A stretch of 64,000 bases of DNA from Augochlora pura (lineage: Eukaryota > Arthropoda > Insecta > Hymenoptera > Halictidae), in NCBI RefSeq assembly GCF_028453695.1, contig NC_135781.1, forward strand, positions 806,001 to 870,000, written 5' to 3'. Numbering within the stretch: position 1 is the stretch's first letter; each line of letters begins with the position of its first letter. Positions 1 to 13,609 of the stretch are shown here, piece after piece. Both the position numbers and the translations under genes were made by a program. The notes below the pieces were generated by a model that did no database searches, was not told the DNA's origin, and saw nothing but the letters and a program-made list of their open reading frames with translations.

Positions 1-2385
1 CGCGGCTTGTTTCTCTACTTATTTGCCCGGCTTGTTTGCGGTAGGAAGCCACGAACGTTCTTAAATTAAGCTGCACCAAGTGGACGTAAATATACGTCGT
101 TCGGTTTATCGGGGCCCTTCCATCCGGTCTCGATTATAATTACACGCCGGATAATTCTTTTTCGCAAAAATCGCTGGCAAATAGAAACTTGTTTAGTTTA
201 TTAGGGCTTCCCGTCCGGTGTTGAACGACCGGCGGTATTCCATTAAACTTTATACGAACGTTTACGACGCTGAAATTTTATGCCGGCCGCGGAAGGGACC
301 CCGAGAAAGTGTTGGCCCGCAACACTTATGCCGCGACATCTGTTATATCTCTAACGCCTTTATTCGGGGAAAGATTATGTATACGACGATTTGTTTCATT
401 GAAAAGAATAGACTTTTCGTTTGGCAAAAATACAGACGACTCAAATCGGGAGAATAGCTCGTTCTGGAATAAACGTTCCGGTGCATTCAGTTGTGTAGGA
501 ATTTGCCGCGTGCGTGTGCGAACGTTTTCGAAGGACGTGTTTTATTTACGCGCTCCTCAGCGACAACGGACAAAATCAAACTCCGTGTAAAGCGAGCGAC
601 ATAGAGGAACAGGACGGCGAGAACAGCGAGCGTTAATCGGTGTACTTTTTTTTTTGTAGTATTGTGTTTATTATATGTATTTGCGTTGGAGATTCTCTCT
701 CTGTGTTCGCTTTAGCGAGAGGTTGACCACCGTGTACTCACACGGGGCTATATTTATACCTTCGAGGCGAATGAAATAAAGGGAAAGTCGTGCAAAATTA
801 AAATCATTATTCCTTCGTGGTTAGTATATAGGGCATGATCCCCTGCGCGCGCGGCACACGCAATATCGCGTGCCTGAATGCCTAACGAGTTTCCTCGGCG
901 CCATGAAAAACGTCATTAACCCCCGGGAATGATTAGATTAAGCGGGCACGACTAAACGCGATTGATTCAAATCGGAACCGGGTTCCAGGATTTTGTGAAT
1001 ACCGCACGAACGGTCGTCGGCGCGCGCCGTGATACTTTCCGCGAAGGATTTTCGACGAAATCGTGCGCAACGTGTAACAGTTCGATCAACGAATAGCCTG
1101 CGAAAAGAGTAACGCCTGCACACGTGCGATAAGAAAGTTATAATTGAATGAACTGGGCTGTTAGTTTCACTGCGGAACCCCTGCTCTGCACGAACTTTTC
1201 TGCACTTCATCCTTGTAATTTCTGGTTATGCCAGGTTACGTTGGTGTTGGAAGGAGCTTGAGTGGACAGATATTGAGCGACAATATGATTTTATATATTT
1301 ATTTAAAAGGATCCTAACAATTTTTTGTCAAGTACTTGAAATAATTAATAGCACGACTTAAATTAAAGCACGAAAAATTCATTCGCAGGATAACAAGAAT
1401 AACAATATTTAAACTCTAGATCTAAATAGCAGTAGCAATAATAATTTTTAAAAAATTGTCAAGTACTTGAAATAATATCTATTGTAGTATGTACTATAAA
1501 GACCCGATTCATTAGACCACCACGAGGACAGAAATCCATGTAAACCGGCATTCCGGTGCACTCGTCTCGCGTGTCCTTCGAATCGAATGCAATGCAAGGC
1601 TATAAAAGAAAATATCCCGTTGTCTCCTGTGTCCCATATCGTACGCTTACGTAATGGTAACGTTACCTGCCCCGTCAGGATTGTAACATTTCATTAATTA
1701 GAAAGTTGTTCAATGCTATGGGACCGGAGTTCCATCGGAAAGCGCCCGGTTTTTCGAGACGGAGAGCCTTGGACCAATGACACCATACACGTTCACCGTT
1801 CGCGAAATAACAGAAAATGCTTGTACCCGGGGGTTAGATAATAGCCCCCCTGTTCATTCAGCGTCATGTTGCGCGCGCGTTGCAGCAATGAGACCGCGAA
1901 GCGTAAACAATCGTCAGACTCGAATCATTATATTTTTAACCCCCATACACTATGCGCGATAAAGCAATGCGCATTGCAGATTTTATTTTACGACTGGACT
2001 CGATGGGACGCGCAGCGAAACGGTGGCAGAACAATCGACGCGAGCACTGTTCTATTAATAAAATTATATTCAGCCTTTGAATAAGAATGATCACTTTCAA
2101 GAGGTTGCAATAAAACTGATAATATTATAATAGTTTCGAAATTAAGAATTATTTTTGCTTCATATAATTTGTATCGATATAATCTTTTGTTGGCTTTTAA
2201 TGTGTGTAAATTTATAATTGGCCAACTTTGATCAACGATAACTACGTGAAAAATCATCATAGGACGATGATTCTTCTTCTAAATTAAAGCTTGAAATATC
2301 CACTTTAAACTACTATTTCTAAATTTTAAATTTGATGCACCGTCGCCATTGTAACAATTTTTATACTACGCTATATTTAGCATAT
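1..2385. other. Gene-poor stretch, nothing assigned
   Basis: Only short open frames without family resemblance or a coherent set of splice sites are present. Composition shifts between GC-richer patches (first 1.2 kb and 1.5-2.0 kb) and A/T-rich stretches. I see no gene, RNA or repeat here that I can defend; it is probably intron or intergenic DNA. Confidence 0.5.
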
Positions 2386-2753
2386 TAAAAATTGCAAGTT
2401 TGACTAAATGCAGGGGCTTCGAAAAATTTTTTGGGGGGATGCCATTTACGGTAAAATGAAGTCTGATCCTTGCCCTTTAATTTAAAAAAAAGGAATCGTG
2501 GCTACGATTTTTTTTCGCAAAGTTACAGCAATTCAAAGAACACCATACATTTTGGCATGAAATCAGAGCTTGTATTAACGTGGTTATTTTCAGGGTTACT
2601 TTAAAGTGCTGTAACTTTGTGAAAAAAAATCGCAGCCACGATTCGTTTTTTTTAAATTCAAGGGAAAGGATCAGACTTCATTTTACCGTAAATGGCATCC
2701 CCCCAAAAAATTTTTCGAAGTCTGTGCATTTCGTCAAAGTTGGCAATTTTCAG
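2386..2753. mobile_element. Foldback (long inverted repeat) MITE-like element
   Basis: Two arms of about 150 bp, left roughly 2,386-2,544 and right roughly 2,593-2,753, are reverse complements of each other with only a few mismatches. About 50 bp lies between them. Both arms contain the block GATGCCATTTACGGTAAAAT followed by GAAGTCTGATCC and an A-run ending near CGTGGC. A transcript of either strand would fold into a long hairpin. There is no coding capacity beyond chance frames. The structure fits a non-autonomous foldback/MITE; the family is not identifiable from the sequence alone. Confidence 0.8.
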
Positions 2754-5624
2754 TCTGAAAAACATGGCCTCCTATTTAAATCGTTACAGTAGCAAGGATA
2801 CATTATACTTAGAATCCAGAGAATATTATTTTAAAGTAGAAACTTCAAACATTAATTTAAAGAAAGACTCATCATTCTGAGCGGATTTTTCGTGAAGATA
2901 TCGGCGGTCAAAGTTGGCCAACTTTTGCCCAAATCGAGGGTTATCTAGGATCCATAAATTTTTGATAATTGATATACATATATTTAAATAGATATTTAAA
3001 TATGCAATTACGGACATTGCGAAGTCTTTGACAGTCGGCTGTTTTCAAAGGCGTCGAGCGCCAAAGGATGAAAGTTCAATTGGCAGTATCGTTCCAGAAA
3101 ATAGATATGCAATCGTAAATAGCAAATGTCAACGAGGATCTCGGCGACGAATCCTCCGCGATTCCGTTCGCTTCGGCTTCGCCTCACCGACGCGTTTCTC
3201 ATGGGATTCCGAGGAGACGAGGGCCCCGCGACACGGAGTCTCTCCCCGGTATTTACTTTTGCCGAGTAAATGAAATCACAATGGCACCGAATAACGACTT
3301 TCTTCTTCGGGGAATCCTTGCGCTTAATAGGCGACCCGGTGTCGTTTCTTTTCCACCAGCAAGGTATAGAAGGAATGCAACGATAAAAATCATTGAAGAG
3401 AAGGTCCCACGACTGCGCGCACCGGAAAGCGGGGCTCCTCCGCGGCATTTCCCACGTAGACAATAATTTCTCCTCCGCATCCACACGCCGGCCCACGGCT
3501 TAAATACGGCGCGAAGCCATTACGCGTCGGAGATTTTTTTCCCCCCCGCCCGGACTCGACGTCGCATGACCGCTTTATTTGGAGACGGCGTTTTCCATTC
3601 GCTTAGAAAACGCCTCGCGATCTCTGCTCACTTTCTTTCGGATTGTACCAATTTTTTTGCGTGACGCGATGAAATCGCACGCCGGAGGAAAGCTACGCGT
3701 CAAAAGCGAGTCCGTGCCATATCTCGACGATTCCACTTCGCCGCTGCTGTTCGTTACCCGCGATTAGGATCTTTATGCAAAAATCAGAGCGAGCGAAAAA
3801 CTTCGTCTTCTCCTCGAAGTCGTTTCTAGTTTTCTTACTGTGCCTGTCGTTGATTTATACCTAGCGAACGTTCCCGTACTGGAAACATGTATTACACGTT
3901 ATCGTTTTGAGACATAAGAACGACGGCCCACGATTTAAGCACACGATTTTTCCTTTGCATAAAGATCCGCTGTTTAACGATAATATCTTCCGAGTGGAGG
4001 CGATGTATTATGCAAGAGAATTTTCAACTGCAATTTTTCCGGTAACCCGTCATTTGTCAGGCACGCGATACGTTTCTTCGACTTTGCGGTGACGGCAATT
4101 AACCCTTTGCACTATGATTCCTTTCACGCTATATTAATCAGCATTTAATACTTTCTTTAATAGGACTAAACTTTAATAGGTCTTTATTTAACTTCGTCTC
4201 TGTGCTTCGATAGCAGAATAATTAAATTTGATTTCGATTCGAAATAAATCAATAATATTATTATTAATGAAACTACGCGCTATAGAATGAAATTGCACGA
4301 CAAACGCAGTGAGAAAGTATTGTTAATAAATAACAGAATATATCGAGATGAATATAAAAATATAATTTAGCATAATTTATCAAATATACGATAACTGTAT
4401 TTTCACGATCTAATCAATATCAATTTAACGACAGAACAACAACCTTTGTCTATTGCTATGACAAATATTTGTAAAACAGCATTTTCATTCTAAAAAGCAC
4501 GAGCCTAACTTTCAGCAAAAAAAGTATTTTGTATAAAATCAAGAAATATCTAAGCTATACGTGCGTCGCGCGTCACGTTCCTCCGCGCGGTGAACGTAAC
4601 ACGGTGTCGAAAAAAGGGACCCCACGGTACCCGAACAACACTTCCTGGGGAACATATCGTTGCCCTTCACGGGGCTCACGATTCGAATCACGTAAATTCC
4701 GTCGAAAAAATTCCTACCGTTACCGGGGAACACGAGCGACGCATTCCGCATGGAAACACAAACCCCGGACCGTATTTGTTTGTATTGTTATACATAAGCC
4801 AAGGCGGCTGCCAAGTTTTTCGACGAGCCGGTTCGGCTCGCGCTGTGACTAGAAAGTCAAACGCGCCCGCGGTTTCGCGTGGGGACACCGCGCTCTTGAA
4901 AATATGTTCGCCGATTGAACGGAACGATGCACCTGGAACGTTGCACGTGTGTCGCACGAAATTGTGGGAGAATTGTGGCAATTAACGCTAGATTTACCAG
5001 CGATTTGAAGTATATTTATTCATATCAAGAACAGTCAGTGCCGCGCCGTTTCATTCGGAGAAACGTGATCTTTCCGCTCGGCGATAGAAAGGTGCCGGCC
5101 CGAAGCAATTAGCATGATGGTTTCACAACGCGGAGAGATGCAACGAAAGCCGATTTATTTTGAGTGCGTTTTAATCCGGCTTTTGCCGGGGGAACGCGGC
5201 ACCGCGCGAGAGTTGTTTGCCGCGCGCGGCAATTATTCGAACGGAGTTATTCAGCGGGCCGGCGATATCGTAAATAATTAATATAGCAGAACGTTATTAG
5301 TTCCTAAGTTGCTAGGCTCACCGGCGAGTACGTTACGGTAATTGTGTTCTTGCACTCGCATTTAGCGCGTGAAATCCGGGTAATCATTGTTTTACCGGCT
5401 CTTTAAAGGAGCGGAACATTGTTATAGATTTCTCTCGCGTGTTGCCAGTCGTTCTTTGCGAGCCGTGCCGAACGTTATGTTCAAACGAACTGCGTAAATA
5501 ACTTCCGCTTTTTTATCAGATATTTCTTTATTCGTCTTTTCTGCTTCTGTTTCTTATCTGATTTATTTAGATTTTATCCATCTAATAAAAGCAGAAATTC
5601 GTTTGTCCGAGTGAATCACGGTGC
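2754..5624. other. Gene-poor stretch, nothing assigned
   Basis: Open frames at about 3.0-3.5 kb and 4.5-5.0 kb overlap each other on both strands and resemble nothing known; they look like chance frames in GC-richer DNA. A TTAACCCTTTGCACT block near 4,099 resembles the TTAA-flanked termini common in insect non-autonomous piggyBac-type repeats, but I found no partner end nearby. Confidence 0.4.
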
Positions 5625-5838
5625 AATATAATTGAAATAAATAAATGGAGCAGATAAAATGACCTAAATTGAAATAAAATAGATTTAAATTAAATGAAAC
5701 AAAATTAAATTAAATTAAAATAAAACAAAATAAAATGTAATTAAAATAAAATTGAAACAAAATAAAATGAAATTAAAATAAAATTAAAATAAAACAAAAT
5801 AAGATAAACTGTAATAAAACAAAATAAAATAAATAAGG
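5625..5838. repeat. A-rich imperfect simple-sequence tract
   Basis: About 210 bp built from drifting AATAAA, AATTAAA and ACAAA units on the plus strand with almost no C or G. This is a degenerate microsatellite-like tract. Confidence 0.8.
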
Positions 5839-6160
5839 GCGTACGAAAACGTTCAATAAAATTATTGAACCATCGTAATGATCGCTGAACAATTTTTATC
5901 GTGCCTCAAAAGTTCCATCAGGAGAACCATAATAATTAATAGAGCCATCTAATTGCATTACTTCTCGTCTTTAAGATGAATACAATTATCTCGCACACTC
6001 CGAATTTACTATCGCGACAAACACGTTTCCATTAATTTCGACAGACAAGCTTCCAGCGTTTATCGTGCGTATTCTTAGTCTCGTTTGTACAGCGATAACG
6101 ATCGAAAGGTCGAGGCGCGTGTGTACCAAGAGCGAGGGAGTTAACGCGCTATATTCCTAC
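5839..6160. other. Spacer or putative intron sequence
   Basis: AT-rich sequence with no feature recognised. It directly follows, in minus-strand sense, the donor site of the exon-like block at 6,161-6,345. Confidence 0.4.
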
Positions 6161-6345
6161 CTGAGCTTTCTGTGTAATGGCTAGAGCAAACTCTTCATCG
6201 GGAGCGAGATCCTCGGGGGTCATATTGCTGCCCCCAGGTGCAGTACCGTAACCGGCGGCGTCGTTGCCGATCCTGGCCACACCCCCTGCTGCCGAAGCTG
6301 GACAATTACCAACACTATTGCCTCCTCCCGCGCCTTCGCGTTTTC
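6161..6345 (-). CDS. Possible internal exon of an unidentified minus-strand gene
   Basis: An open block of 185 bp on the minus strand starts after a good acceptor (TATTTTCAG) and ends at a donor (CAG followed by GTAGGA). It enters in phase 1 and leaves in phase 0. It encodes about 61 residues: a Gly/Ala/Asn-rich low-complexity first half, then an acidic hydrophilic segment TPEDLAPDEEFALAITQKAQ. An internal ATG just before that segment could be a start codon if the upstream exon is untranslated. GC content is higher than in the surroundings. I do not recognise the protein, and no partner exons were identified with certainty. Chance sequence remains possible. Confidence 0.35.
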
Positions 6346-9300
6346 CTGAAAATAGAGACGAGACAATGGATGAGCATACTGACACGTGTTCCCTGAGAAT
6401 CAGAGGAAATTATTCCTCCAAACGAGGACCATTTTACCCCCTTGGCGAATATTAATCTCTCGAATTTAAATTTGAGATTTTCATAATTAACTTATGATAA
6501 ATTATTATGAATAATTATTGTAGCGACAAAGTTGCTTCGGCTAAAAAATAAATTATTAAATATACTTTTTTACTCAAAAACACAAGCGCGCTATTATAAA
6601 AATTCCGCAGACCATGGATAATAAATTCTGTCTCGCAATTCTGCCGAGGCAATTTTTCTTCGTCGCTTTCAGGCCTCGGTAGATTTAGCGTTAATCAAAT
6701 TATCCAAGCTTTGCGAAATACTCGAGAGAGCAGTTCGGTAGTGAACGGGCCCCGACCCAATAACATTGTCACAGAGGCAACAAGAAAGAAGTTTGTCCTG
6801 CCGATGGCAGGATCCAGGTCACCGCACGGCGAATGAAAAGGTCCAAAAAAGAGCGGAACGAACGCGTTTTTTGCGGTAAATAGTTGGCATATTTTTTTTC
6901 GCGCGGCCGCAACGCTGTCGCGCTTATCTCCGGATCTCCGTATTGGCGGGTTATAATGGCACCCCGTTAACCGGCGCGCGTATCAATCACAACGCGAGCA
7001 ACGGGGGCGCAAGGACGAACGTCGTACGAGCGCAATTAACGATGCCGCAGCGTTCGTACGCGATAAATTTTCCGGTGCCTACGGTCCTTGCGGAATGTCG
7101 CGGTTCGGCTCGATCCATTTGTTAAGTCGTCCGCCCCGATTTATGCCCTGTCCCGGCGTTGCCGGTCGCGTGAATCTCCGGCTGGATTTTCAGATTGGCA
7201 TCGATCTCGGAAGTCGGGAGACGCTCGTGCGGCCCCCGGCCACTGGCCAGGAAATTGACGTTTCTCCTTGTCGTTAACCGTTTGACCAAGGGTAACTAAC
7301 TGCGCCCCGGGCACGAAGAACACTGTCTCTAAGGGCTCGGGCCAGTTTACGGCTCCATTTCGACCGATTTGTCAGCGGCACACGGAGCCGGTTCACCGCC
7401 GAATGGCGGCAAGTGTCGGACGGAAGCGTGCGTACGCCCCGCCGCATTATTAGGAACGACCTACGCTACTAGATGGTAATTCACACATCCTTTACAATTA
7501 CTATAACCACAATTTTTACACTACATTATTCAAGTATATTAAATCCAAATAAAATTCTACCCTTCTCTATCGCCAATATTCAAACGTTAATGTAAAGGCT
7601 GTCAAGCGTAACAAATTATTAATTTGTTAGTCGGAAAGAAGCAACCGTGAACGAAAAGAATTTCCTAGCGCAAAGAATTAACGAATCATTGAATGTTTAA
7701 AATTGCAGATACTATAATCCGTGACGATAACGATACGATAAGATACAGAATGCATCGCTCCTCATAAATTGCTGCGAATATCTTCGGTTCGGACATTGCC
7801 GCGTCAGGATGCAATTTTGTAACTGGAATGTCGGTAGAAAGCTTTCCCCAAGTTAATCGGCTAAAAGGAAGCAAGAAATCCAGCACGAGACCTTGGCATT
7901 AAGAGTACCCCCTTGAATAGTAGTGCTGATGGTAGACTACCTGTCCAGATGTTATCGCTTTTCGAACGGTATCGCGGTATTTCTTTGAAACGTGGACGCA
8001 AAATCTACGAAATTAGCGTATTATTACAATGTTTTTGGACAGCTCGGTTTGCAAGAAAGAATCCACGCACATTCGAGCGCATATAGGGTCCCCTGCGGTT
8101 GTGTATAATAGTCATCGTACTGTTCCGTTCTCGATTGCAATTTATGTGCACACCGCGAACACAACAGCGTATCCGTATTTCAATTAACAGTTACATTATC
8201 TTCATTGATCATCCGAGCAAATGTCGCGTGATTACATCCAGTCCGTTCGTACATTGCGGATATTTCGCGTCATATTGATCAAATGGAATACTAAATCGTG
8301 TCCTTCCTATTTTTAGCGTCTGATTTAGAATGCCCGGTGTGCCGGTGCTGAAAGTGTTGCACTCGAAACATTTTTATTCATTCGTAGAAAATCATTATAT
8401 ATATAAGTTTTCCCAAACTTATAGCGTTTATAAAATAATTAGAATTATTATAAAATAATATTTACAATCGTATAGAATAATTTTTTACGAATCTCATTGA
8501 TACGTTAAATAAAAATGGTACAAACAAGCATACAAATCCGTGTGCAATGTCGACGTGTAAATATTTGACTATGAATCTATAACATTATAGCCAGACAACT
8601 GCCCATTAATTATTTATTTATCGATTATTAGAAACACAAGCGTCAGCATACTATAAACGAACATTCCATCCATGGTTCTATCGTTACGTATTAATTATTC
8701 TAACGCGAATAATGCATCCAATATTGGCAGATAAGAGCTTGAGCGATTTACCGGAATTAGTTGCAGAAGAGCGCTCGCATTTGTAGAAAAGCGTTTAGAA
8801 AAGTAAGATAAATTCTAATTTATCGCGTCTTTCGCTCATTTATATTCATAAGAAACTTATAGTCGCCGGCTCGTAGAGCGCTCCGGTTTAATTTTCGCTA
8901 TATTACTTTAAATAGCGCGACGGACGCTTTACACGGATAATTTGAATTCCCGCGAGCAGAACGATTGCATTTAACGGCTCGATAGCGTTGCTAGTTAACG
9001 TCTTTTTTCCCTTCTGGTCTGCCCAGTTAATTACGAGCTAGATATCTGACGACCTAGATAAATTCTTTTGTATTTCATTTTCATCCGATATAATTATTCG
9101 CTTCGCTGCGTCCAGATTTCCTCGCGTCCTTTTATAAATGAAATATATTCGCCATCGTGTAGCTATGAAAAAGAAGAAGAAGCTTTGCTTAAAAATATTA
9201 GGCCAACTTATTTTGACGCTGCCTTTTTTTCGAGGCTCTATACCTTCTGTTCATCAATGTTCTTGCGAAAGAAATATACTATTTGGCTCTTGTTCACTGC

Positions 9301-12300
9301 AATTGATAAAGAACGTTTTTCCTTTCGCATAAAAATTCGCAGTCATGTTACGAATGCGTCAAATTCACAAGTTTATCAATCACAGACTGTCATCAGAATT
9401 TACGTAATCCCTTGTACATTTTTCTGTTCCTAGATACCGCGCTACCGCCTTCGATTTCCCCGTGCTTTTGTGCTGTAACAAAAGTCACGTCAGCTATTGT
9501 ACAACTATGTTCAAGGACCGTACGAGGGTAAAACAAACGATATACGTTATATGTATTTAATACTTGTAAAGTATAATTAATGCACGCAAGTTATTTGCTC
9601 CTGTTTCGTGAACAAGTGAAAAATGTTTTATTTTAGTAGCTCCATGTTAGAGTTATTTGCGTCACAATATATTTTCTTTGTACTTTAGTAAACAAGTTTT
9701 AAAACGTCAGAAACATTTTAAAGATCAAACATTGTATGTATATAATTATATTATAATAACACCCGTGGGTTGTAAAGGGTTAATTATCTATTTATAATTA
9801 ACACGCTGATAACAGTTCATAAAATACAATATTAAAGTTACCACGAAACACGGCGGAACAACTTTGAATGGTGTCCTGGTGTCGCCGCTCGACGGCGGAG
9901 CGTCGAAATATAAGAATATTAATGAAAAATTGATTTTTCATGTCTCACGTTTTTCACGTTTACTCATTAGCGTGCCGCGACGGTATACGTAATTGTCCCG
10001 GCGATAAATCAAAGAGCCGAAGAGGAAAGCGCCGCGTTATAAATCAAACGCGGCTCTTCGGACGTCGCGGATTCGAAACGGTCGCCGCGAGCCGCCAGTC
10101 GACGAATCCCCCGATCGTGAGAAAATCGTTATTAATTGCCTCGTATCAGCCGTAGAGACAACAGAGCCGTCTCGGTCGCTCCGGCAAAAGAACAAAAACG
10201 CGACGCGGCGCGAAGCACTGCGCGGCGAGAACAAAGGCTCGCGGGACAAAACTATAAAGTCCAAATATTCTCTTATAATGTTATCAATCGGATCTTGTCC
10301 AATTAGTATATATGCTCTTGCATAGGAGCATGTTATACAATAAGTGAGAGAACATCAATCATTTTTTAGGCTATGCTCAATTATTTTCAACTTCGAGTCA
10401 ACGTATCCTGGAAACGATGTTATATATTACATTTATGTTGTATATTTTAAGAATCTGTAAAGTTTCCGTGTTTCCGATTGCATATCAACATGTTCCAGAT
10501 AGTATTATAATTTTTACAGAAAATAAGATTTACAATAGATATTTTATCTTTTTAGTATTAATATATTTTAGTAGTATATACCAACATATTGCATTTTTCG
10601 TTCACTCGCCCTTTCTAACAATCTTAACCTCTTCCGGGATGCTGTCACATACGCGTACATTAATTCTTCTTAAAACGATGTCTATTCTAAAAGTATAAAG
10701 AACAGAGACCCTCGACAATACTAAAAAAAACCTGATCAAATGAAACGAAACGAATGAGATTGAAATAACGAAACATTAAAGAGAAAAGCTCACGATAATT
10801 TGTGACTCCGCCATAGTTTTGTCCACAGCGTGGCCACGCTGCGCGGTGCGGCGTAATTTCTGCGCCGGTAATTACGATGGCATTGTTCTAAATGAGTACT
10901 CGCCAGGGCGCCTGGCGTACCTTTTTTCAAGGATGTTCCTCGCTTCAGATGCCTCGCCATGAAACTGGAAAGTAGCTGCATACTTTTCTTCCGAGCGATT
11001 TCTTCGCCGCCGCGGCCGTCGTCTCCCGGTCACTCTGGTCGTCTCGCGGTCACTTTTATCCCCTCGATCAAATTATCGATCAGTGACTCCCGTAAACGAC
11101 CCAGCGCGCGCCCGGCTCAACACAGTCCTTTTTCACCGAACGACGACGGCGGAAACGAGATCCGCCGATCAACGGCGAAATGAAACGAAGCTGTGCACAG
11201 CCTGCCGGTCTAGCCTCTGTCCCGTCGTGTTTACCGTTTTTAGCGGACCGCCGCATTTTCTTCCGCGAAAACCGACGCGGGAACTGTCGCGAGCCTCTCG
11301 CCGCACTGTTGACTCAACGGACCGAGGAGGAACATCGGGAATCAACGATGATGCATACACACACTACTGTTCTCGATCGCGGGAACCGATCTTTAAACCA
11401 CGTTGCGTCTTGTTTCTCGGTGCAAGGTGAGAGCGTACCGTCATTCCAGATAGTATGATTTTTTTTTTGAGGTTAGCATGAATGGCTTCAACTCTGTTAG
11501 TAAGTTTGAGGGATTACCGTTAGATAGAGGATATCGAAGTGGGTGCTCTTCTTATCTCTGTCAACGATGGGGATTTTAGTAACGCGTTTAACTATGATGA
11601 TTGTTAGACTGCGAATCTCTTGAGCAAAATAAAGATTGACTTTGCCGATTGCGAGAAGCAGAAGTCACACGGAGGTTGTACTTATTTTTTGTTGACTAAT
11701 TTCAGTGAACTGAAAGTAATGTATGATATTTATAATTGAAATAAATACAAAAGATATGTTATCAATTTATACAAATATGTAGTAAGTAGATTGCGGATCT
11801 CGCCACGGGACCGACGTCGAACTGCAAGTTTCACGATGCGAACATTTTGAACCAGCAGTTCGCGAACTCCGAGAAAAATATTCTCGAGTTAGTGTACCAC
11901 AAGCCGCACAAAGCAATGAATAAAACGTGTGAACCGAGTTGGCAAGTATAAATAAATTGACATAGGTACTGAGATACACGCACTGACCGTCTGATTACGT
12001 TTCTCAAGTAAATGAAGTCGAGGGAAGAAATGGCGCGAAGTCACTTTGGAGAACGGTCTACCGGACGCTTTCGACGCGAGGATTGTTCGAAATTAACAAG
12101 CCCCACGACGGCGTCGCGTTCCCATAATCTATGGAAAAACTTATGGTAACCATACTGGACGCAGTCGAGTTCTCTCTATTGCAATTAGCGTGCACTCGTC
12201 CATCGATACTTTCAATCTTCCATCGCACTCTTTCAAGTAGAATTTAAAGAACTATTAATTATTAATTTAAGGGATTATTAATTTTTAATTTAAGAAATAC

Positions 12301-13609
12301 GGTTGTCTTATCTTCCTTTTACCAATGTGATACTTTGTATCTAGTCATTCTAAACACCTCTGTACTTTTGTAAGAAATGGGCAACCTCTCGTATATATTC
12401 GATAAATAAGTAAATTAATAATTCCGAGTTCCCGCGAGAGTTCGAGGACGTTCGCCGATTTCCGGCGGGAATTCGCGGATGTTCGCCCGCCGACGCACGG
12501 GCTTGTACTGAATGCGTGCAAATTATTGCTTGTACCGCGAATGGCACCGAGCATCCGCGCGTCTCGGAAGAGTTAGATTCGCGCTTGCGCCCGCCGTGTC
12601 GTGTTTGCAAGCACAGCAAACTTTCAGATTGATTAGGATGTTCTGCCGGGCGAAATCGATGGATCGTGTTAGTCGATCGATGTCTGGATGACGGATTCGA
12701 CAATGAGGTTCTGCGGAAATCGATCTAACACCATGAATTTGCTTATCCTCTTTGCAAAATTGCGAATGCATTGGTTCGCTGCAAATGTCTTCCATTTTTT
12801 CTTTTACACTTAATTGACATTTTAGAAATACATTTAGGAGAAGATCGTTTAGATAATGTTCTGCATGCAAATATATGTTACAATAGAAATGTTACCAAGT
12901 TTAACTAAACTTCCAGTGTTTCAAGTATAAGTACCAGAAACCATGCAGTCAAATAATAATATTTACATTCTGCGTCCAAATGGATCCAAGCGCCGCTAAT
13001 AATCTTCTTTGAAGATTTCGACCTCTTCGTTTGACCTTCCCACGAAGAGACTCGTGTATGTTACGAATGGACAGAATCTAAATACGGAAAGTATACTAAT
13101 TTTAGGCCAAAGTTACCCTGTGTTTATTATCCGATCAATGGAGTATTCATACATATACTTCCGAACGTCGATCAACGAATCTTTCATTTCGTCGTCGCCG
13201 GTATAGATTTCTCTGATAAAAAAACTTTTACGGCCCGGCAACGTAAATAGATCAACGTTTGTTGACGCAGCGTAGCACGAAGCGAGAGTTCGCGAAACCA
13301 CGCTAATTCGACGGAAATGTTTCCGTACTCCCCGACGCAGGAATGAGAAAACCATGTCCGCGTGTACTGTATAGCAGTATTTAGTGGCATTTCTCCTAAA
13401 TAATGGAGCCGTCGGATCGGTATCACGCGCAGCGTTCACAAGAACGTTGGAGAGGAGCTCGCGAACCACCAATAGTAACACATATTCGTCCGGTAATTTC
13501 TTGCACCGCCATTCGCAAAATGCCAGCATTTTTTGACACTATCCGACACTATTAGAATTTAATTTATTTAGATTTCAAATATCAAGAATCAAGTTATTTC
13601 CTGTAATAT
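6346..13609. other. Long gene-poor stretch, nothing assigned
   Basis: About 7 kb of alternating GC-richer and A/T-rich DNA. Frames of 60-120 codons occur at 9.1, 10.0, 11.1, 12.5 and 13.1-13.5 kb. None shows domain signatures, and most have equally long opposing frames. A GTAAAGGGTTAA block near 9,773 is again TTAA-terminus-like. No gene, tRNA or ordered repeat is supported. Confidence 0.45.

Noticed and set aside
4529..4985. Overlapping frames of up to 131 codons on both strands at 4.5-5.0 kb
   Set aside because: Equally long opposing frames, no domain or splice pattern; typical of GC-rich chance ORFs.
13113..13529. 138-codon minus-strand frame
   Set aside because: No recognisable motif, another frame is open over much of the same DNA, and no splice sites flank it.
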